Source of the DNA: Cristatella mucedo
Taxonomy: Eukaryota > Bryozoa > Phylactolaemata > Cristatellidae
Assembly (NCBI GenBank): GCA_009760855.2
Contig: WPIO01000405.1
Coordinates: 1 to 56,467, forward strand
DNA length: 56,467 nucleotides
Direction: 5' to 3'
Part shown: piece after piece, positions 42,506 through 55,954 of the stretch
How positions within the stretch are numbered: position 1 is the stretch's first letter
Layout of the letters: the number at the start of each line of letters is the position of its first letter
The notes under the pieces: generated by a model
The model's input: the letters and a program-made list of their open reading frames with translations, nothing else
What the model was told of the DNA's origin: nothing
The model's database searches: none
Program-made: the position numbers and the translations under genes

Positions 42506-45500
42506 TTGTTTAAAGCATTTCGCACGTAAATAAATAACACGTTTCGCACACCAAGTTTTCGCAGCAGATCGCGGAATATGTAGAAACTTCAAATCTCTGC
42601 ATGTCGGAGCGTGTGCTTGCTGGCAGCAGAGTGCTGCTGCACCCTGTTTAAAGCATTTCGCACGTAAATAACACGTTTCGCACGAGTTCGCAGCAAATCA
42701 CGGAATATGTAGAAACATCAAATCTGCATGTAGAAGCGTGCGTTTGCTGGCAGCAGAGTGCTGCACTTGTTTAAAGCATTTCGCACGTAAATAACACGTT
42801 TCGCACGAATTTGCAGCAGATCGCGGAATATGTAGAAACTTCAAATCTGCATGTCGGAGCGTGTGCTTGCTGGCAGCAGAGTGCTGCACCTTGTTTAAAG
42901 CATTTCGCACGTAAATAACACGTTTCGCAAATCAGTTCCCAGCAGATCGCGGAATATGTAGAAACTTCAAATCTGCATGTCGAAGCGTGAGCTTGCTGGC
43001 AGCAGAGTGCTGCACCTTGTTTAAAGCATTTCGCACGTAAATAACACACGTTTCGCACGAGTTTCGCAGCAGATCGCGGAATATGTAGAAACTTCAAATC
43101 TGCATGTCGGAGCGTGTGCTGCTGGCAGCAGAGTGCTGCACCTTGTTTTAAAGCATTTCGCACGTAAATAACACGTTTCGCACCAGTTTCGCAGCAGATC
43201 GCGGAATATGTAGAAACTTCAAATCTGCATGTCGGAGCGTGAGTGTGCTGCTGGCAGCAGAGTGCTGCACCTTGTTTAAAGCATTTCGCACGTAAATAAC
43301 ACGTTTCGCACCAGTTCGCAGCAGATCGCGGAATATGTAGAAACTTCAAATCTGCATGTCGGAGCGTGTGCTTGCTGGCAGCAGCAGAGTGCTGCACCTT
43401 GTTTAAAGCATTTCGCACGTAAATAACACGTTTCGCACCAGTTCGCAGCAGATCGCGGAATATGTAGAAACTTCAAATCTGCATGTCGGAGCGTGTGCTT
43501 GCTGGCAGCAGAGTGCTGCACCTTGTTTAAAGCATTTCGCACGTAAATAACACGTTTCGCACCAGTTTGCAGCAGATCGCGGAATATGTAGAAACTTCAA
43601 ATCTGCATGTCGGAGCGTGAGCTTGCTGGCAGCAGAGTGCTGCTCCTTGTTTAAAGCATTTCGCACGTAAATAACACGTTTCGCACCAGTTCGCAGCAGA
43701 TCGCGGAATATGTAGAAACTTCAAATCTGCATGTCGGAGCGTGAGCTTGCTGGCAGCAGAGTGCTGCACCTTGTTTAAAGCATTTCGCACGTAAATAACA
43801 CGTTTCGCACCAACTAGTTCCCAGCAGATCGCGGAATATGTAGAAACTTCAAATCTGCATGTCGGAGCGTGAGCTTGCTGGCAGCAGAGTGCTGCACCTT
43901 GTTTAAAGCATTTCGCACGTAAATAACACGTTTCGCACGAGTTCGCAGCAGATCGCGGAATATGTAGAAACTTCAAATCTGCATGTCGGAGCGTGAGCTT
44001 GCTGGCAGCAGAGTGCTGCACCTTGTTTAAAGCATTTCGCACGTAAATAACACGTTTCGCACGAGTTTGCAGCAGATCGCGGAATCTGTAAACTTCAAAT
44101 CTGCATGTCGAAGCGTGTGCTGGCTTGCAGCAGAGTGCTGCACCTTGTTTAAAGCATTTCGCACGTAAATAACACGTTTCGCACCAATTCGCAGCAGATC
44201 GCGGAATATGTAGAAACTTCAAATCTGCATGTCGGAGCGTGTGCTTGCTGGCAGCAGAGTGCTGCACCTTGTTTAAAGCATTTCGCACGTAAATAACACG
44301 TTTCGCACCAGTTTTCGCAGCAGATCGCGGAATATGTAGAAACTTCAAATCTGCATGTCGGAGCGTGAGCTTGCTGGCAGCAGAGTGCTGCACCTTGTTT
44401 AAAGCATTTCGCACGTAAATAACACGTTTCGCACCAGTTCGCAGCAGATCGCGGAATATGTAGAAACTTCAAATCTGCATGTCGGAGCGTGTGCTTGCTG
44501 GCAGCAGAGTGCTGCACCTTGTTTAAAGCATTTTTCACACGTAAATAACACGTTTCGCACGAGTTCGCAGCAGATCGCGGAATATGTAGAAACTTCAAAT
44601 CTGCATGTCGGAGCGTGTGCTGGCTTGCAGCAGAGTGCTGCACCTTGTTTTAAACATTTCGCACGTAAATAACACGTTTCGCACCAGTTTCGCAGCAGAT
44701 CGCGGAATATGTAGAAACTTCAAATCTGCATGTCGGAGCGTGTGCTTGCTGGCAGCAGAGTGCTGCACCTTGTTTAAAGCATTTCGCACGTAAATAACAC
44801 GTTTCGCACCAGTTCGCAGCAGATCGCGGAATATGTAGAAACTTCAAATCTGCATGTCGGAGCGTGTGCTTGCTGGCAGCAGAGTGCTGCACCTTGTTTA
44901 AAGCATTTCGCACGTAAATAACACGTTTCGCACCAGTTTCGCAGCAGATCGCGGAATATGTAGAAACTTCAAATCTGCATGTCGGAGCGCGTGCTTGCTG
45001 GCAGCAGAGTGCTGCACCTTGTTTAAAGCATTTCGCACGTAAATAACACGTTTTCGCACGAGTTCGCAGCAGATCGCGGAATATGTCGAAACTTCAAATC
45101 TGCATGTCGGAGCGTGTGCTTGCTGGCAGCAGAGTGCTGCACCTTGTTTAAAGCATTTCGCACGTAAATAACACGTTTCGCACCAGTTCGCAGCAGATCG
45201 CGGAATATGTAGAAACTTCAAATCTGCATGTCGGAGCGTGTGCTGGCTGGCAGCAGAGTGCTGCACCTTGTTTAAAGCATTTCGCACGTAAATAACACGT
45301 TTCGCACCAGTTCGCAGCAGATCGCGGAATATTGTAGAAACTTCAAATCTGCATGTCGGAGCGTGTGCTTGCTGGCAGCAGAGTGCTGCACCTTGTTTAA
45401 AGCATTTCGCACGTAAATAACACGTTTCGCACCAGTTTGCAGCAGATCGCGGAATATGTAGAAACTTCAAATCTGCATGTCGGAGCGTGAGCTTGCTGGC

Positions 45501-45651
45501 AGCAGAGTGCTGCACCTTGTTTAAAGCATTTCGCACGTAAATAACACGTTTCGCACAGGTTCGCAGCAGATCGCGGAATATGTAGAAACTTCAAATCTGC
45601 ATGTCGGAGCGTGTGCTTGCTGGCAGCAGAGTGCTGCACCTTGTTTAAAGC

Positions 45652-45731
45652 ATTTCGCACGTAAATAACACGTTTCGCACCAACATGTCGGAGCGTGTGC
45701 TTGCTGGCAGCAGCAGAGTGCTGCACCTTGT
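45652..45731 (+). repeat. Truncated monomer, about 40-bp loss
   Basis: CGCACCAA is followed at about 45683 by CATGTCGGAGCG, omitting roughly unit 40-80, and the same unit carries an extra CAG in GGCAGCAGCAGAG. Confidence 0.8.
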
Positions 45732-46853
45732 TTAAAGCATTTCGCACGTAAATAACACGTTTCGCACCAGTTTGCGGCAGATCGCGGAATATGTAGAAAC
45801 TTCAAATCTGCATGTCGGAGCGTGTGCTGCTGGCAGCAGAGTGCTGGACCTTGTTTAAAGCATTTCGCACGTAAATAACACGTTTCGCACCAGTTTCGCA
45901 GCAGATCGCGGAATATGTAGAAACTTCAAATCTGCATGTCGGAGCGTGTGCTTGCTGGCAGCAGAGTGCTGCACCTTGTTTAAAGCATTTCGCACGTAAA
46001 TAACACGTTTCGCACGAGTTCGCAGCAGATCGCGGAATATGTAGAAACTTCAAATCTGCATGTCGGAGCGTGTGCTTGCTGGCAGCAGAGTGCTGCACCT
46101 TGTTTAAAGCATTTCGCACGTAAAAATAACACGTTTCGCACGAGTTCGCAGCAGATCGCGGAATATGTAGAAACTTCAAATCTGCATGTCGGAGCGTGAG
46201 CTTGCTGGCAGCAGAGTGCTGCACCTTGTTTAAAGCATTTCGCACGTAAATAACACGTTTCGCACCAAGTCGCAGCAGATCGCGGAATATGTAGAAACTT
46301 CAAATCTGCATGTCGGAGCGTACGCTTGCTGGCAGCAGAGTGCTGCACCTTGTTTAAAGCATTTCGCACGTAAATAAAACGTTTCGCACGAGTTCGCAGC
46401 AGATCGCGGAATATGTAGAAACTTCAAATCTGCATGTCGGAGCGTGTGCTGGCTTGCAGCAGAGTGCTGCACCTTGTTTAAAGCATTTCGCACGTAAATA
46501 ACACGTTTTCGCACCAAGTTCGCAGCAGATCGCGGAATATGTAGAAACTTCAAATCTGCATGTCGGAGCGTGCGCTTGCTGGCAGCAGAGTGCTGCACCT
46601 TGTTTAAAGCATTTCGCACGTAAATAACACGTTTCGCACCAGTTCGCAGCAGATCGCGGAATATGTAGAAACTTCAAATCTGCATGTCGGAGCGTGTGCT
46701 TGCTGCAGCAGAGTGCTGCACCTTGTTTAAAGCATTTCGCACGTAAATAACACGTTTCGCACCAGTTCGCAGCAGATCGCGGAATATGTAGAAACTTCAA
46801 ATCTGCATGTCGGAGCGTGAGCTTGCTGGCAGCAGAGTGCTGCACCTTGTTTA

Positions 46854-47052
46854 AAGCATTTCGCACGTAAATAACACGTTTCGCACGAGTTCGCAGCAGA
46901 TCGCGGAATATGTAGACGCTTCAAATCTGCATGTCGGAGGGTGTGCTTGCTTGCAGCAGAGTGCAGTTCGCAGCAGATCGCGGAATATGTAGAAACTTCA
47001 AATCTGCATGTCGAAGCGTGAGCTTGCTGGCAGCAGAGTGCTGCACCTTGTT
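46854..47052 (+). repeat. Chimeric monomer junction, about 47-bp loss
   Basis: GCAGAGTGC is followed at about 46965 by AGTTCGCAGCAG, omitting the end of one unit and the first 38 bases of the next. The left unit also has GTAGACGCTTC, a rare change seen again at about 54266. Confidence 0.8.
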
Positions 47053-47444
47053 TAAAGCATTTCGCACGTAAATAACACGTTTCGCACCAGTTCGCAGCAG
47101 ATCGCGGAATATGTAGAAACTTCAAAATGCATGTCGGAGTGTGTGCTGGCTTGCAGCAGAGTGCTGCACCTTGTTTAAAGCATTTCGCACGCACGTAAAT
47201 AACACGTTTCGCACCAAATCGCAGCAGATCGCGGAATATGTAGAAACTTCAAATCTGCATGTCGGAGCGGAGCGTGTGCTGGCTTGCAGCAGAGTGCTTC
47301 AACTTGTTTAAAGCATTTCGCACGTAAATAACACGTTTCGCACCAGTTCGCAGCACATCGCGGAATATGTAGAAACTTCAAATCTGCATGTCGGAGCGTG
47401 AGCTTGCTGGCATCAGAGGGCTGCACCTTGTTTAAAGCATTTCG

Positions 47445-47695
47445 CACGTAAATAACACGTTTCGCACCAGTTCGCAGCAGATCGCGGAATATGTAGAAAC
47501 TTCAAATCTGCATGTCGGAGCGTGTCGCAGAGCGTGGCTGGCTGGCAGCAGAGTGCTGTATCTTGTTTAAAGCATTTCGCACGTAAATAACACGTTTCGC
47601 ACCAGTTCGCAGCAGATCGCGGAATATGTAGAAACTTCAAATCTGCTTGTCGGAGCGTGAGCTTGCTGCAGCTGCTTGCAGCAGAGTGCTGCACC
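47445..47695 (+). repeat. Rare-variant monomer pair matching 10055-10303
   Basis: GCTGTATCTTG (47556) is followed in the next unit by ATCTGCTTGTCGG (47641), the order found at 10168 and 10254. Both units also carry extra bases here (GTGTCGCAGAGCGTGG, CTGCAGCTGCTTGCAG). Confidence 0.8.
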
Positions 47696-50674
47696 TTGTT
47701 TAAAGCATTTCGCACGTAAATAACACGTTTCGCACAGTTCGCGCAGCAGATCGCGGAATATGTAGAAACTTCAAATCTGCATGTCGGAGCGTGGGCTTGC
47801 TGGCAGCAGAGTGCTGCACCTTGTTTAAAGCATTTCGCACGTAAATAACACGTTTCGCACGAGTTCGCAGCAGATCGCGGAATCTGTAGAAAAGTTGAAA
47901 TATGCATGTCGACGCGTGAGCTGGCTGGCAGCACAGTGCTGCACCTTGTTTAAAGCATTTCGCACGTAAATAACACGTTTCGCACCAGTTCGCAGCAGAT
48001 CGCGGAATATGTAGAAACTTCAAATCTGCATGTCGGCGCTGGCTGGCAGCAGAGTGCTGCACCTTGTTTAAAGCATTTCGCACGTAAACAACACGTTTCG
48101 CACCAGTTCGCAGCAGATCGCAGAATATGTAGAAACTTTAAATCTGTATGTCGGAGCGTGCGCTTGCTGGCAGCAGAGTGCTGCACCTTGTTTAAAGCAT
48201 TTCGCACGTAAATAACACGTTTCGCACCAGTTCGCAGCAGATCGCGGAATATGTAGAAACTTCAAATCTGCATGTCGGAGCGTGCGCTTGCTGGCAGCAG
48301 AGTGCTGCACCTTGTTTAAAGCATTTCGCACGTAAATAACACGTTTCGCACGAGAATCGCAGCAGATCGTGGAATATGTAGAAACTTCAAATCTGCATGT
48401 CGGAGCGTGCGCTTGCTGGCAGCAGAGTGCTGCTGCACTTGTTTAAAGCATTTCGCACGTAAATAACACGTTTCGCACGAGTTCGCAGCAGATCGCGGAA
48501 TATGTAGAAACTTCAAATCTGCATGTCGGAGCGTGTGCTTGCTTGCAGCAGAGTGCTGCACCTTGTTTAAAGCATTTCGCACGTAAATAACACGTTTTTC
48601 GCACCAGTTCGCAGCAGATCGCGGAATATGTAGAAACTTCAAATCTGCATGTCGGAGCGTGTGCTGCTGGCAGCAGAGTGCTGCACCTTGTTTAAAGCAT
48701 TTCGCACGTAAATAACACGTTTCGCACCAGTTCGCAGCAGATCGCGGAATATGTAGAAACTTCAAATCTGCATGTCGGAGCGTGAGCTTGCTGGCAGCAG
48801 AGTGCTGCACCTTGTTTAAAGCATTTCTCGCGTAAATAACACGTTTCGCACCAGTTCGCAGCAGATCGCGGAATATGTAGAAACTTCAAATCTGCATGTC
48901 GGAGCGTGAGCTTGCTGGCAGCAGAGTGCTGCACCTTGTTTAAAGCATTTCGCACGTAAATAACACGTTTCGCACGAGTTCGCAGCAGATCGCGGAATAT
49001 GTAGAAACTTCAAATCTGCATGTCGGAGCGTGCTTGCTTGCTGGCAGCAGAGTGCTGCACCTTGTTTAAAGCATTTCGCACGTAAATAACACGTTTCGCA
49101 CGAGTTCGCAGCAGATCGCGGAATATGTAGAAACTTCAAATCTGCATGTCGGAGCGTGTGCTTGCTGGCAGCAGAGTGCTGCACCTTGTTTAAAGCATTT
49201 CGCACGTAAATAACACGTTTCGCACCAGTTCGCAGCAGATCGCGGAATATGTAGAAACTTCAAATCTGCATGTCGGAGCGTGTGCTGGCTTGCAGCAGAG
49301 TGCTGCACCTTGTTTAAAGCATTTCGCACGTAAATAACACGTTTCGCACCAATTTCGCAGCAGATCGCGGAATATGTAGAAACTTCAAATCTGCATGTCG
49401 GAGCGTGAGCTTGCTGGCAGCAGAGTGCTGCACCTTGTTTAAAGCATTTCGCACGTAAATAACACGTTTCGCACGAGTTCGCGGCAGATCGCGGAATATG
49501 TAGAAACTTCAAATCTGCATGTCGGAGCGTGTGCTTGCTGGCAGCAGAGTGCTGCACCTTGTTTAAAGCATTTCGCACGTAAATAACACGTTTCGCACGA
49601 GTTCGCAGCAGATCGCGGATATGTAGAAAGTTCAAATCTGCATGTCGGAGCGTGTGCTTGCTGGCAGCAGAGTGCTGCACCTTGTTTAAAGCATTTCGCA
49701 CGTAAATAACACGTTTCGCACGAGTTCGCAGCAGATCGCGGAATATGTAGAAACTTCAAATCTGCATGTCGGAGCGTGAGCTTGCTGGCAGCAGAGTGCT
49801 GCACCTTGTTTAAAGCATTTCGCACGTAAATAACACGTTTCGCACCAGTTCGCAGCAGATCGCGGAATATGTAGAAACTTCAAATCTGCATGTCGGAGCG
49901 TGAGCTTGCTGGCAGCAGAGTGCTGCACCTTGTTTAAAGCATTTCGCACGTAAATAACACGTTTCGCACGAGTTCGCAGCAGATCGCGGAATCTGAAGAA
50001 ACTTCAAATCTGCATGTCGGAGCGTGCTTGCTGCAGCAGAGTGCTGCACCTTGTTTAAAGCATTTCGCACGTAAATAACCCGTTTCGCACGAGTTCGCAG
50101 CAGATCGCGGAATATGTAGAAACTTCAAATCTGCATGTCGGAGCGTGTGCTTGCTGGCAGCAGAGTGCTGCACCTTGTTTAAAGCATTTCGCACGTAAAT
50201 AACACGTTTCGCACCAGTTCGCAGCAGAGATCGCGGAATATGTAGAAACTTCAAATCTGCATGTCGGAGCGTGAGCTTGCTGGCAGCAGAGTGCTGCACC
50301 TTGTTTAAAGCATTTCGCACGTAAATAACACGTTTCGCACCAGTTCGCAGCAGATCGCGGAATATGTAGAAACTTCAAATCTGCATGTCGGAGCGTGTGC
50401 TTGCTGGCAGCAGAGTGCTGCACCTTGTTTAAAGCATTTCGCACGTAAATAACACGTTTCGCACGAGTTCGCAGCAGATCGCGGAATATGTAGAAACTTC
50501 AAATCTGCATGTCGGAGCGTGTGCTTGCTGGCAGCAGAGTGCTGCACCTTGTTTAAAGCATTTCGCACGTAAATAACACGTTTCGCACCAGTTCGCAGCA
50601 GATCGCGGAATATGTAGAAACTTCAAATCTGCTTGTCGGAGCGCGAGCTTGCTGGCAGCAGAGTGCTGCACCTT

Positions 50675-50905
50675 GTTTAAAGCATTTCGCACGTAATAAA
50701 CACGTCTCGCACGAGTAAATAACACGTTTCGCAGCAGATCGCAGCAGATCGCGGAATATGTAGAAACTTCAAATCTGCATGTCGGAGCGTGTGCTTGCTG
50801 GCAGCAGAGTGCTGCACTTGTTTAAAGCATTTCGCACGTAAATAACACGTTTCGCACGAGTTCGCAGCAGATCGCGGAATATGTAGAAACTTATTTCGCA
50901 GCAGA
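50675..50905 (+). repeat. Rearranged monomers with internal duplications
   Basis: At 50694-50750 the unit reads CACGTCTCGCACGAGTAAATAACACG and then GCAGCAGATCGC twice, so parts of the left half are duplicated. At about 50891 AAACTT jumps back to ATTTCGCAGCAG, duplicating about 32 bases. Two events in adjacent units suggest replication slippage or an assembly join. Confidence 0.75.
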
Positions 50906-53100
50906 TCGCGGAATATGTAGAAACTTCAAATCTGCATGTCGGAGCGTGTGCTTGCTGGCAGCAGAGTGCTGCACCTTGTTTAAAGCATTTCGCACGTAAA
51001 TAACACGTTTCGCACCAGTTCGCAGCAGCAGATCGCGGAATATGTAGAAACTTCAAATCTGCATGTCGGAGCGTGAGCTTGCTGGCAGCAGAGTGCTGCA
51101 CCTTGTTCAAAGCATTTGGCACGTAAATAACACGTTTCACACCAGTTCGCAGCACATCGCGGAATATGTAGAAACTTCAAATCTGCATGTCGGAGCGTGC
51201 GCTTGCTGGCAGCAGAGTGCTGCACCTTGTTTAAAGCATTTCGCACGTAAATAACACGTTTCGCACGAGTTTCGCAGCAGATCGCGGAATATGTAGAAAC
51301 TTCAAATCTGCATGTCGGAGCGTGAGCTTGCTGGCAGCAGAGTGTGCTGCACCTTGTTTAAAGCATTTCGCACGTAAATAACACGTTTCGCACCAGTTCG
51401 CAGCAGATCGCGGAATATGTAGAAACTTCAAATCTGCATGTCGGAGCGTGTGCTTGCTGGCAGCAGAGTGCTGCACCTTGTTTAAAGCATTTCGCACGTA
51501 AATAACACGTTTCGCACACCAGTTCGCAGCAGATCGCAGAATATGTAGAAACTTCAAATCTGCTGCGTGTCGGAGCGTGCTCTGGCTGGCAGCAGAGTGC
51601 TGCACCTTGTTTAAAGCATTTCGCACGTAAATAACACGTTTCGCACCAGTTCGCAGCAGATCGCGGAATATGTAGAAACTTCAAATCTGCATGTCGGAGC
51701 GTGTGCTTGCTGGCAGCAGAGTGCTGCACCTTGTTTAAAGCATTTCGCACGTAAATAACACGTTTCGCACGAGTTCGCAGCAGATCGCGGAATATGTAGA
51801 AACTTCAAATCTGCATGTCGGAGCGTGTGCTTGCTGGCAGCAGAGTGCTGCACCTTGTTTAAAGCATTTCGCACGTAAATAACACGTTTCGCACGAGTTC
51901 GCAGCAGATCGCGGAATATGTAGAAACTTCAAATCTGCATGTCGGAGCGTGAGCTTGCTGGCAGCAGAGTGCTGCACCTTGTTTAAAGCATTTCGCACGT
52001 AAATAACACGTTTCGCACGAGTTCGCAGCAGATCGCGGAATATGTAGAAACTTCAAATCTGCATGTCGGAGCGTGTGCTTGCTGGCAGCAGAGTGCTGCA
52101 CCTTGTTTAAAGCATTTCGCACGTAAATAACACGTTTCGCACCAGTTCGCAGCAGATCGCGGAATATGTAGAAACTTCAAATCTGCATGTCGGAGCGTGA
52201 GCTTGCTGGCAGCAGAGTGCTGCACCTTGTTTAAAGCATTTCGCACGTAAACAACACGTTTCGAACCAGTTCGCAGCAGATCGCGGAATATGTAGAAACT
52301 TCAAATCTGCATGTCGGAGCGTGTGCTGGCTGGCAGCAGAGTGCTGCACCTTGTTTAAAGCATTTCGCACGTAAATAACACGTTTCGCACACGAGTTTGC
52401 AGCAGATCGCGGAATCTGTAGAAACTTCATATCTGCATGTCGGAGCGTGAGCTTGCTGGCAGCAGAGTGCTTCACCTTGGTTAAAGCATTTCGCACGTAA
52501 ATAACACGTTTCGCACCAGTTTGCAGCAGATCGCGGAATATGTAGAAACTTCAAATCTGCATGTAGGAGCGTGCGCTTGCTGGCAGCAGAGTGCTGCACC
52601 TTGTTTAAAGCATTTCGCACGTAAATAACACGTTTTCGCACCAGTTTGCAGCAGATCGCGGAATATGTAGAAACTTCAAATCTGCATGTCGGAGCGTGTG
52701 CTTGCTGGCAGCAGAGTGCTGCACCTTGTTTAAAGCATTTCGCACGTAAATAACACGTTTCGCACCAGTTCGCAGCAGATCGCGGAATATGTAGAAACTT
52801 CAAATCTGCATGTCGGAGCGTGTGCTGGCTGGCAGCAGAGTGCTGCACCTTGTTTAAAGCATTTCGCACGTAAATAACACGTTTCGCTACAGTTTGCAGC
52901 AGATCGCGGAATATGTAGAAACTTCAAATCTGCATGTCGGAGCGTGAGCTTGCTGGCAGCAGAGTGCTGCACCTTGTTTAAAGCATTTCGCACGTAAATA
53001 ACACGTTTCGCACCAGTTCGCAGCAGATCGCGGAATATGTAGAAACTTCAAATCTGCATGTCGGAGCGTGAGCTTGCTGGCAGCAGAGTGCTGCACCTTG

Positions 53101-53328
53101 TTTAAAGCATTTCGCACGTAAATAACACGTTTCGCACGAGTTCGCGGCAGATCGCGGAATATGTATCGGAGCGTGCGCTTGCTGGCAGCAGTGTGCTGCA
53201 CTTGTTTAAAGCATTTCGCACGTAAATAACACGTTTCGCACGAGTTCGCAGCAGATCGCGGAATCTGTAGAAAGTTCAAATCTGCATGTCGGAGCGTGTG
53301 CTGGCTTGCAGCAGAGTGCTGCACCTTG
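53101..53328 (+). repeat. Two-monomer variant module, copy 5, first unit truncated
   Basis: The first unit loses unit 66-84 (GGAATATGTA joined to TCGGAGCG at about 53165), then has GCAGTGTGCTGCACTTG. The second has ATCTGTAGAAAGTTC and CTGGCTTGCAG but keeps GCTGCACC. It is partly homogenised relative to copies 1-3. Confidence 0.7.
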
Positions 53329-54581
53329 TTTAAAGCATTTCGCACGTAAATAACACGTTTCGCACCAGTTCGCAGCAGATCGCGGAATATGTAGAAACTT
53401 CAAATCTGCATGTCGGAGCGTGTGCTTGCTCGCAGCAGAGTGCTGCACCTTGTTTAAAGCATTTCGCACGTAAATAACACGTTTCGCACGAGTTTGCAGC
53501 AGATCGCGGAATATGTAGAAACTTCAAATCTGCATGTCGGAGAGCGTGCGCTTGCTGGCAGCAGAGTGCTGCACCTTGTTTAACGCATTTCGCACGTAAA
53601 TAACACGTTTCGCTACAGTTTGCAGCAGATCGCGGAATATGTAGAAACTTCAAATCTGCATGTCGGAGCGTGCGCTTGCTGGCAGTAGAGTGCTGCACCT
53701 TGTTTAAAGCATTTCGCACGTAAATAACACGTTTTCGCACTAGTTTCGCAGCAGATCGCGGAATATGTAGAAACTTCAAATCTGCATGTCGGAGCGTGAG
53801 CTTGCTGGCAGCAGAGTGCTGCACCTTGTTTAAAGCATTTCGCACGTAAATAACACGTTTCGCACGAGTTCGCAGCAGATCGCGGAATATGCAGAAACTT
53901 CAAATCTGCATGTCGGAGCGTGTGCTGGCTGGCAGCAGAGTGCTGCACCTTGTTTAAAGCATTTCGCACGTAAATAACACGTTTCGCACCAGTTCGCAGC
54001 AGCAGATCGCGGAATGTAGAAACTTCAAATCTGCATGTCGGAGCGTGTGCTTGCTGGCAGCAGAGTGCTGCACCTTGTTAAAGCATTTCGCACGTAAATT
54101 ACACGTTTCGCACCAGTTTCGCAGCAGATCGCGGAATATGTAGAAACTTCAAATCTGCATGTCGGAGCGTGAGCTTGCTGGCAGCAGAGTGCTGCACCTG
54201 TTTAAAGCATTTCGCACGTAAATAACACGTTTCGCACGAGTTCGCAGCAGATCGTGGAATATGTAGACGCTTCAAATCTGCATGTCGGAGCGAGCGTGTG
54301 CTTGCTGGCAGCAGAGTGCTGCACCTTGTTTAAAGCATTTCGCACGTAAATAACACGTTTCGCCCCAGTTCGCAGCAGATCGCGGAATATGTAGAAACTT
54401 CAAATCTGCATGTCGGAGCGTGAGCTTGCTGGCAGCAGAGTGCTGCACCATGTTTAAAGCATTTCGCACGTAAATAACACGTTTCGCACGAGTTCACAGC
54501 AGATCGCGGAATATGTAGAAACTTCAAATCTGCATGTCGGAGCGTGTGCTTGCTGGCAGCAGAGTGCTGCACCTTGTTTAA

Positions 54582-54739
54582 AGCATTTCGCACGTAAATA
54601 ACACGTTTCGCACCAGCTTTGCAGCAGATCGCGGAATATGTAGAAACTTCAAATATCGCAGCAGATCGCGGAATATGTAGAAACTTCAAATCTGCATGTC
54701 GGAGCGTGAGCTTGCTGGCAGCAGAGTGCTGCACCTTGT
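54582..54739 (+). repeat. Monomer with about 36-bp internal duplication
   Basis: After AACTTCAAATA the sequence returns at about 54655 to TCGCAGCAGATCGCGG and repeats the segment through AACTTCAAATCTGC. Confidence 0.8.
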
Positions 54740-55863
54740 TTAAAGCATTTCGCACGTAAATAACACGTTTCGCACCAGTTTGCAGCAGATCGCGGAATAT
54801 GTAGAAACTTCAAATCTGCATGTCGGAGCGTGTGCTGGCTGGCAGCAGAGTGCTGCACTTGTTTAAAGCATTTCGCACGTAAATAACACGTTTCGCACCA
54901 GTTCGCAGCAGATCGCGGAATATGTAGAAACTTCAAATCTGCATGTCGGAGCGTGTGCTGGCTGGCAGCAGAGTGCTGCACCTTGTTTAAAGCATTTCGC
55001 ACGTAAATAACACGTTTCGCACCAGTTCGCAGCAGATCGCGGAATATGTAGAAACTTCAAATCTGCATGTCGGAGCGTGTGTGCTTGCTGGCAGCAGAGT
55101 GCTGCACCTTGTTTAAAGCATTTCGCACGTAAATAACACGTTTCGCACGAGTTCGCAGCAGATCGCGGAATATGTAGAAACTTCAAATCTGCATGTCGGA
55201 GCGTGTGCTGCTGCTGGCAGCAGAGTGCTGCACCTTGTTTAAAGCATTTCGCACGTAAATAACACGTTTCGCACCAGAGTTCGCAGCAGATCGCGGAATA
55301 TGTAGAAACTTCAAATCTGCATGTCGGAGCGTGTGCTTGCTGGCAGCAGAGTGCTGCACCCTTGTTTAAAGCATTTCGCACGTAAATAACACGTTTCGCA
55401 CGAGTTCGCAGCAGATCGCGGAATATGTAGAAACTTCAAATCTGCATGTCGGAGCGTGTGCTGGCTGGCAGCAGAGTGCAGCACCTTGTTTAAAGCATTT
55501 CGCACGTAAATAACACGTTTCGCACGAGTTCGCAGCAGATCGCGGAATATGTAGAAACTTCAAATCTGCATGTCGGAGCGTGTGCTGGCTGGCAGCAGAG
55601 TGCTGCACCTTGTTTAAAGCATTTCGCACGTAAATAACACGTTTCGCACCAGTTCGCAGCAGATCGCGGAATATGTAGAAACTTCAAATCTGCATGTCGG
55701 AGCGTGAGCTTGCTGGCAGCAGAGTGCTGCACCTTGTTTAAAGCATTTCGCACGTAAATAACACGTTTCGCACGAGTTCGCAGCAGATCGCGGAATATGT
55801 AGAAACTTCAAATCTGCATGTCGGAGCGTGTGCTTGCTGGCAGCAGAGTGCTGCACCTTGTTT

Positions 55864-55954
55864 AAAGCATTTCGCACGTAAATAACACGTTTCGCACGAG
55901 TTCGCAGCAGATCGCGGAATACCTAGAAACTTCAAATCTGNAGAGTGCTGCACC
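55864..55954 (+). other. Single N inside a shortened monomer
   Basis: The only ambiguous base in the window is at 55941, between TTCAAATCTG and AGAGTGCTGC. About 28 bases of the unit are missing at this point. The N is probably a placeholder for a collapsed or unresolved join. The unit also has GGAATACCTAG, a rare change otherwise seen at about 9083. Confidence 0.85.

Noticed and set aside
43527-44414. The longest open frame (295 codons, minus strand) as a repeat protein gene
   Set aside because: It is seven satellite units whose phase happens to be reset by small indels. The same peptide segments recur in the same order as the surrounding frames, and flanking copies with stops are otherwise identical.
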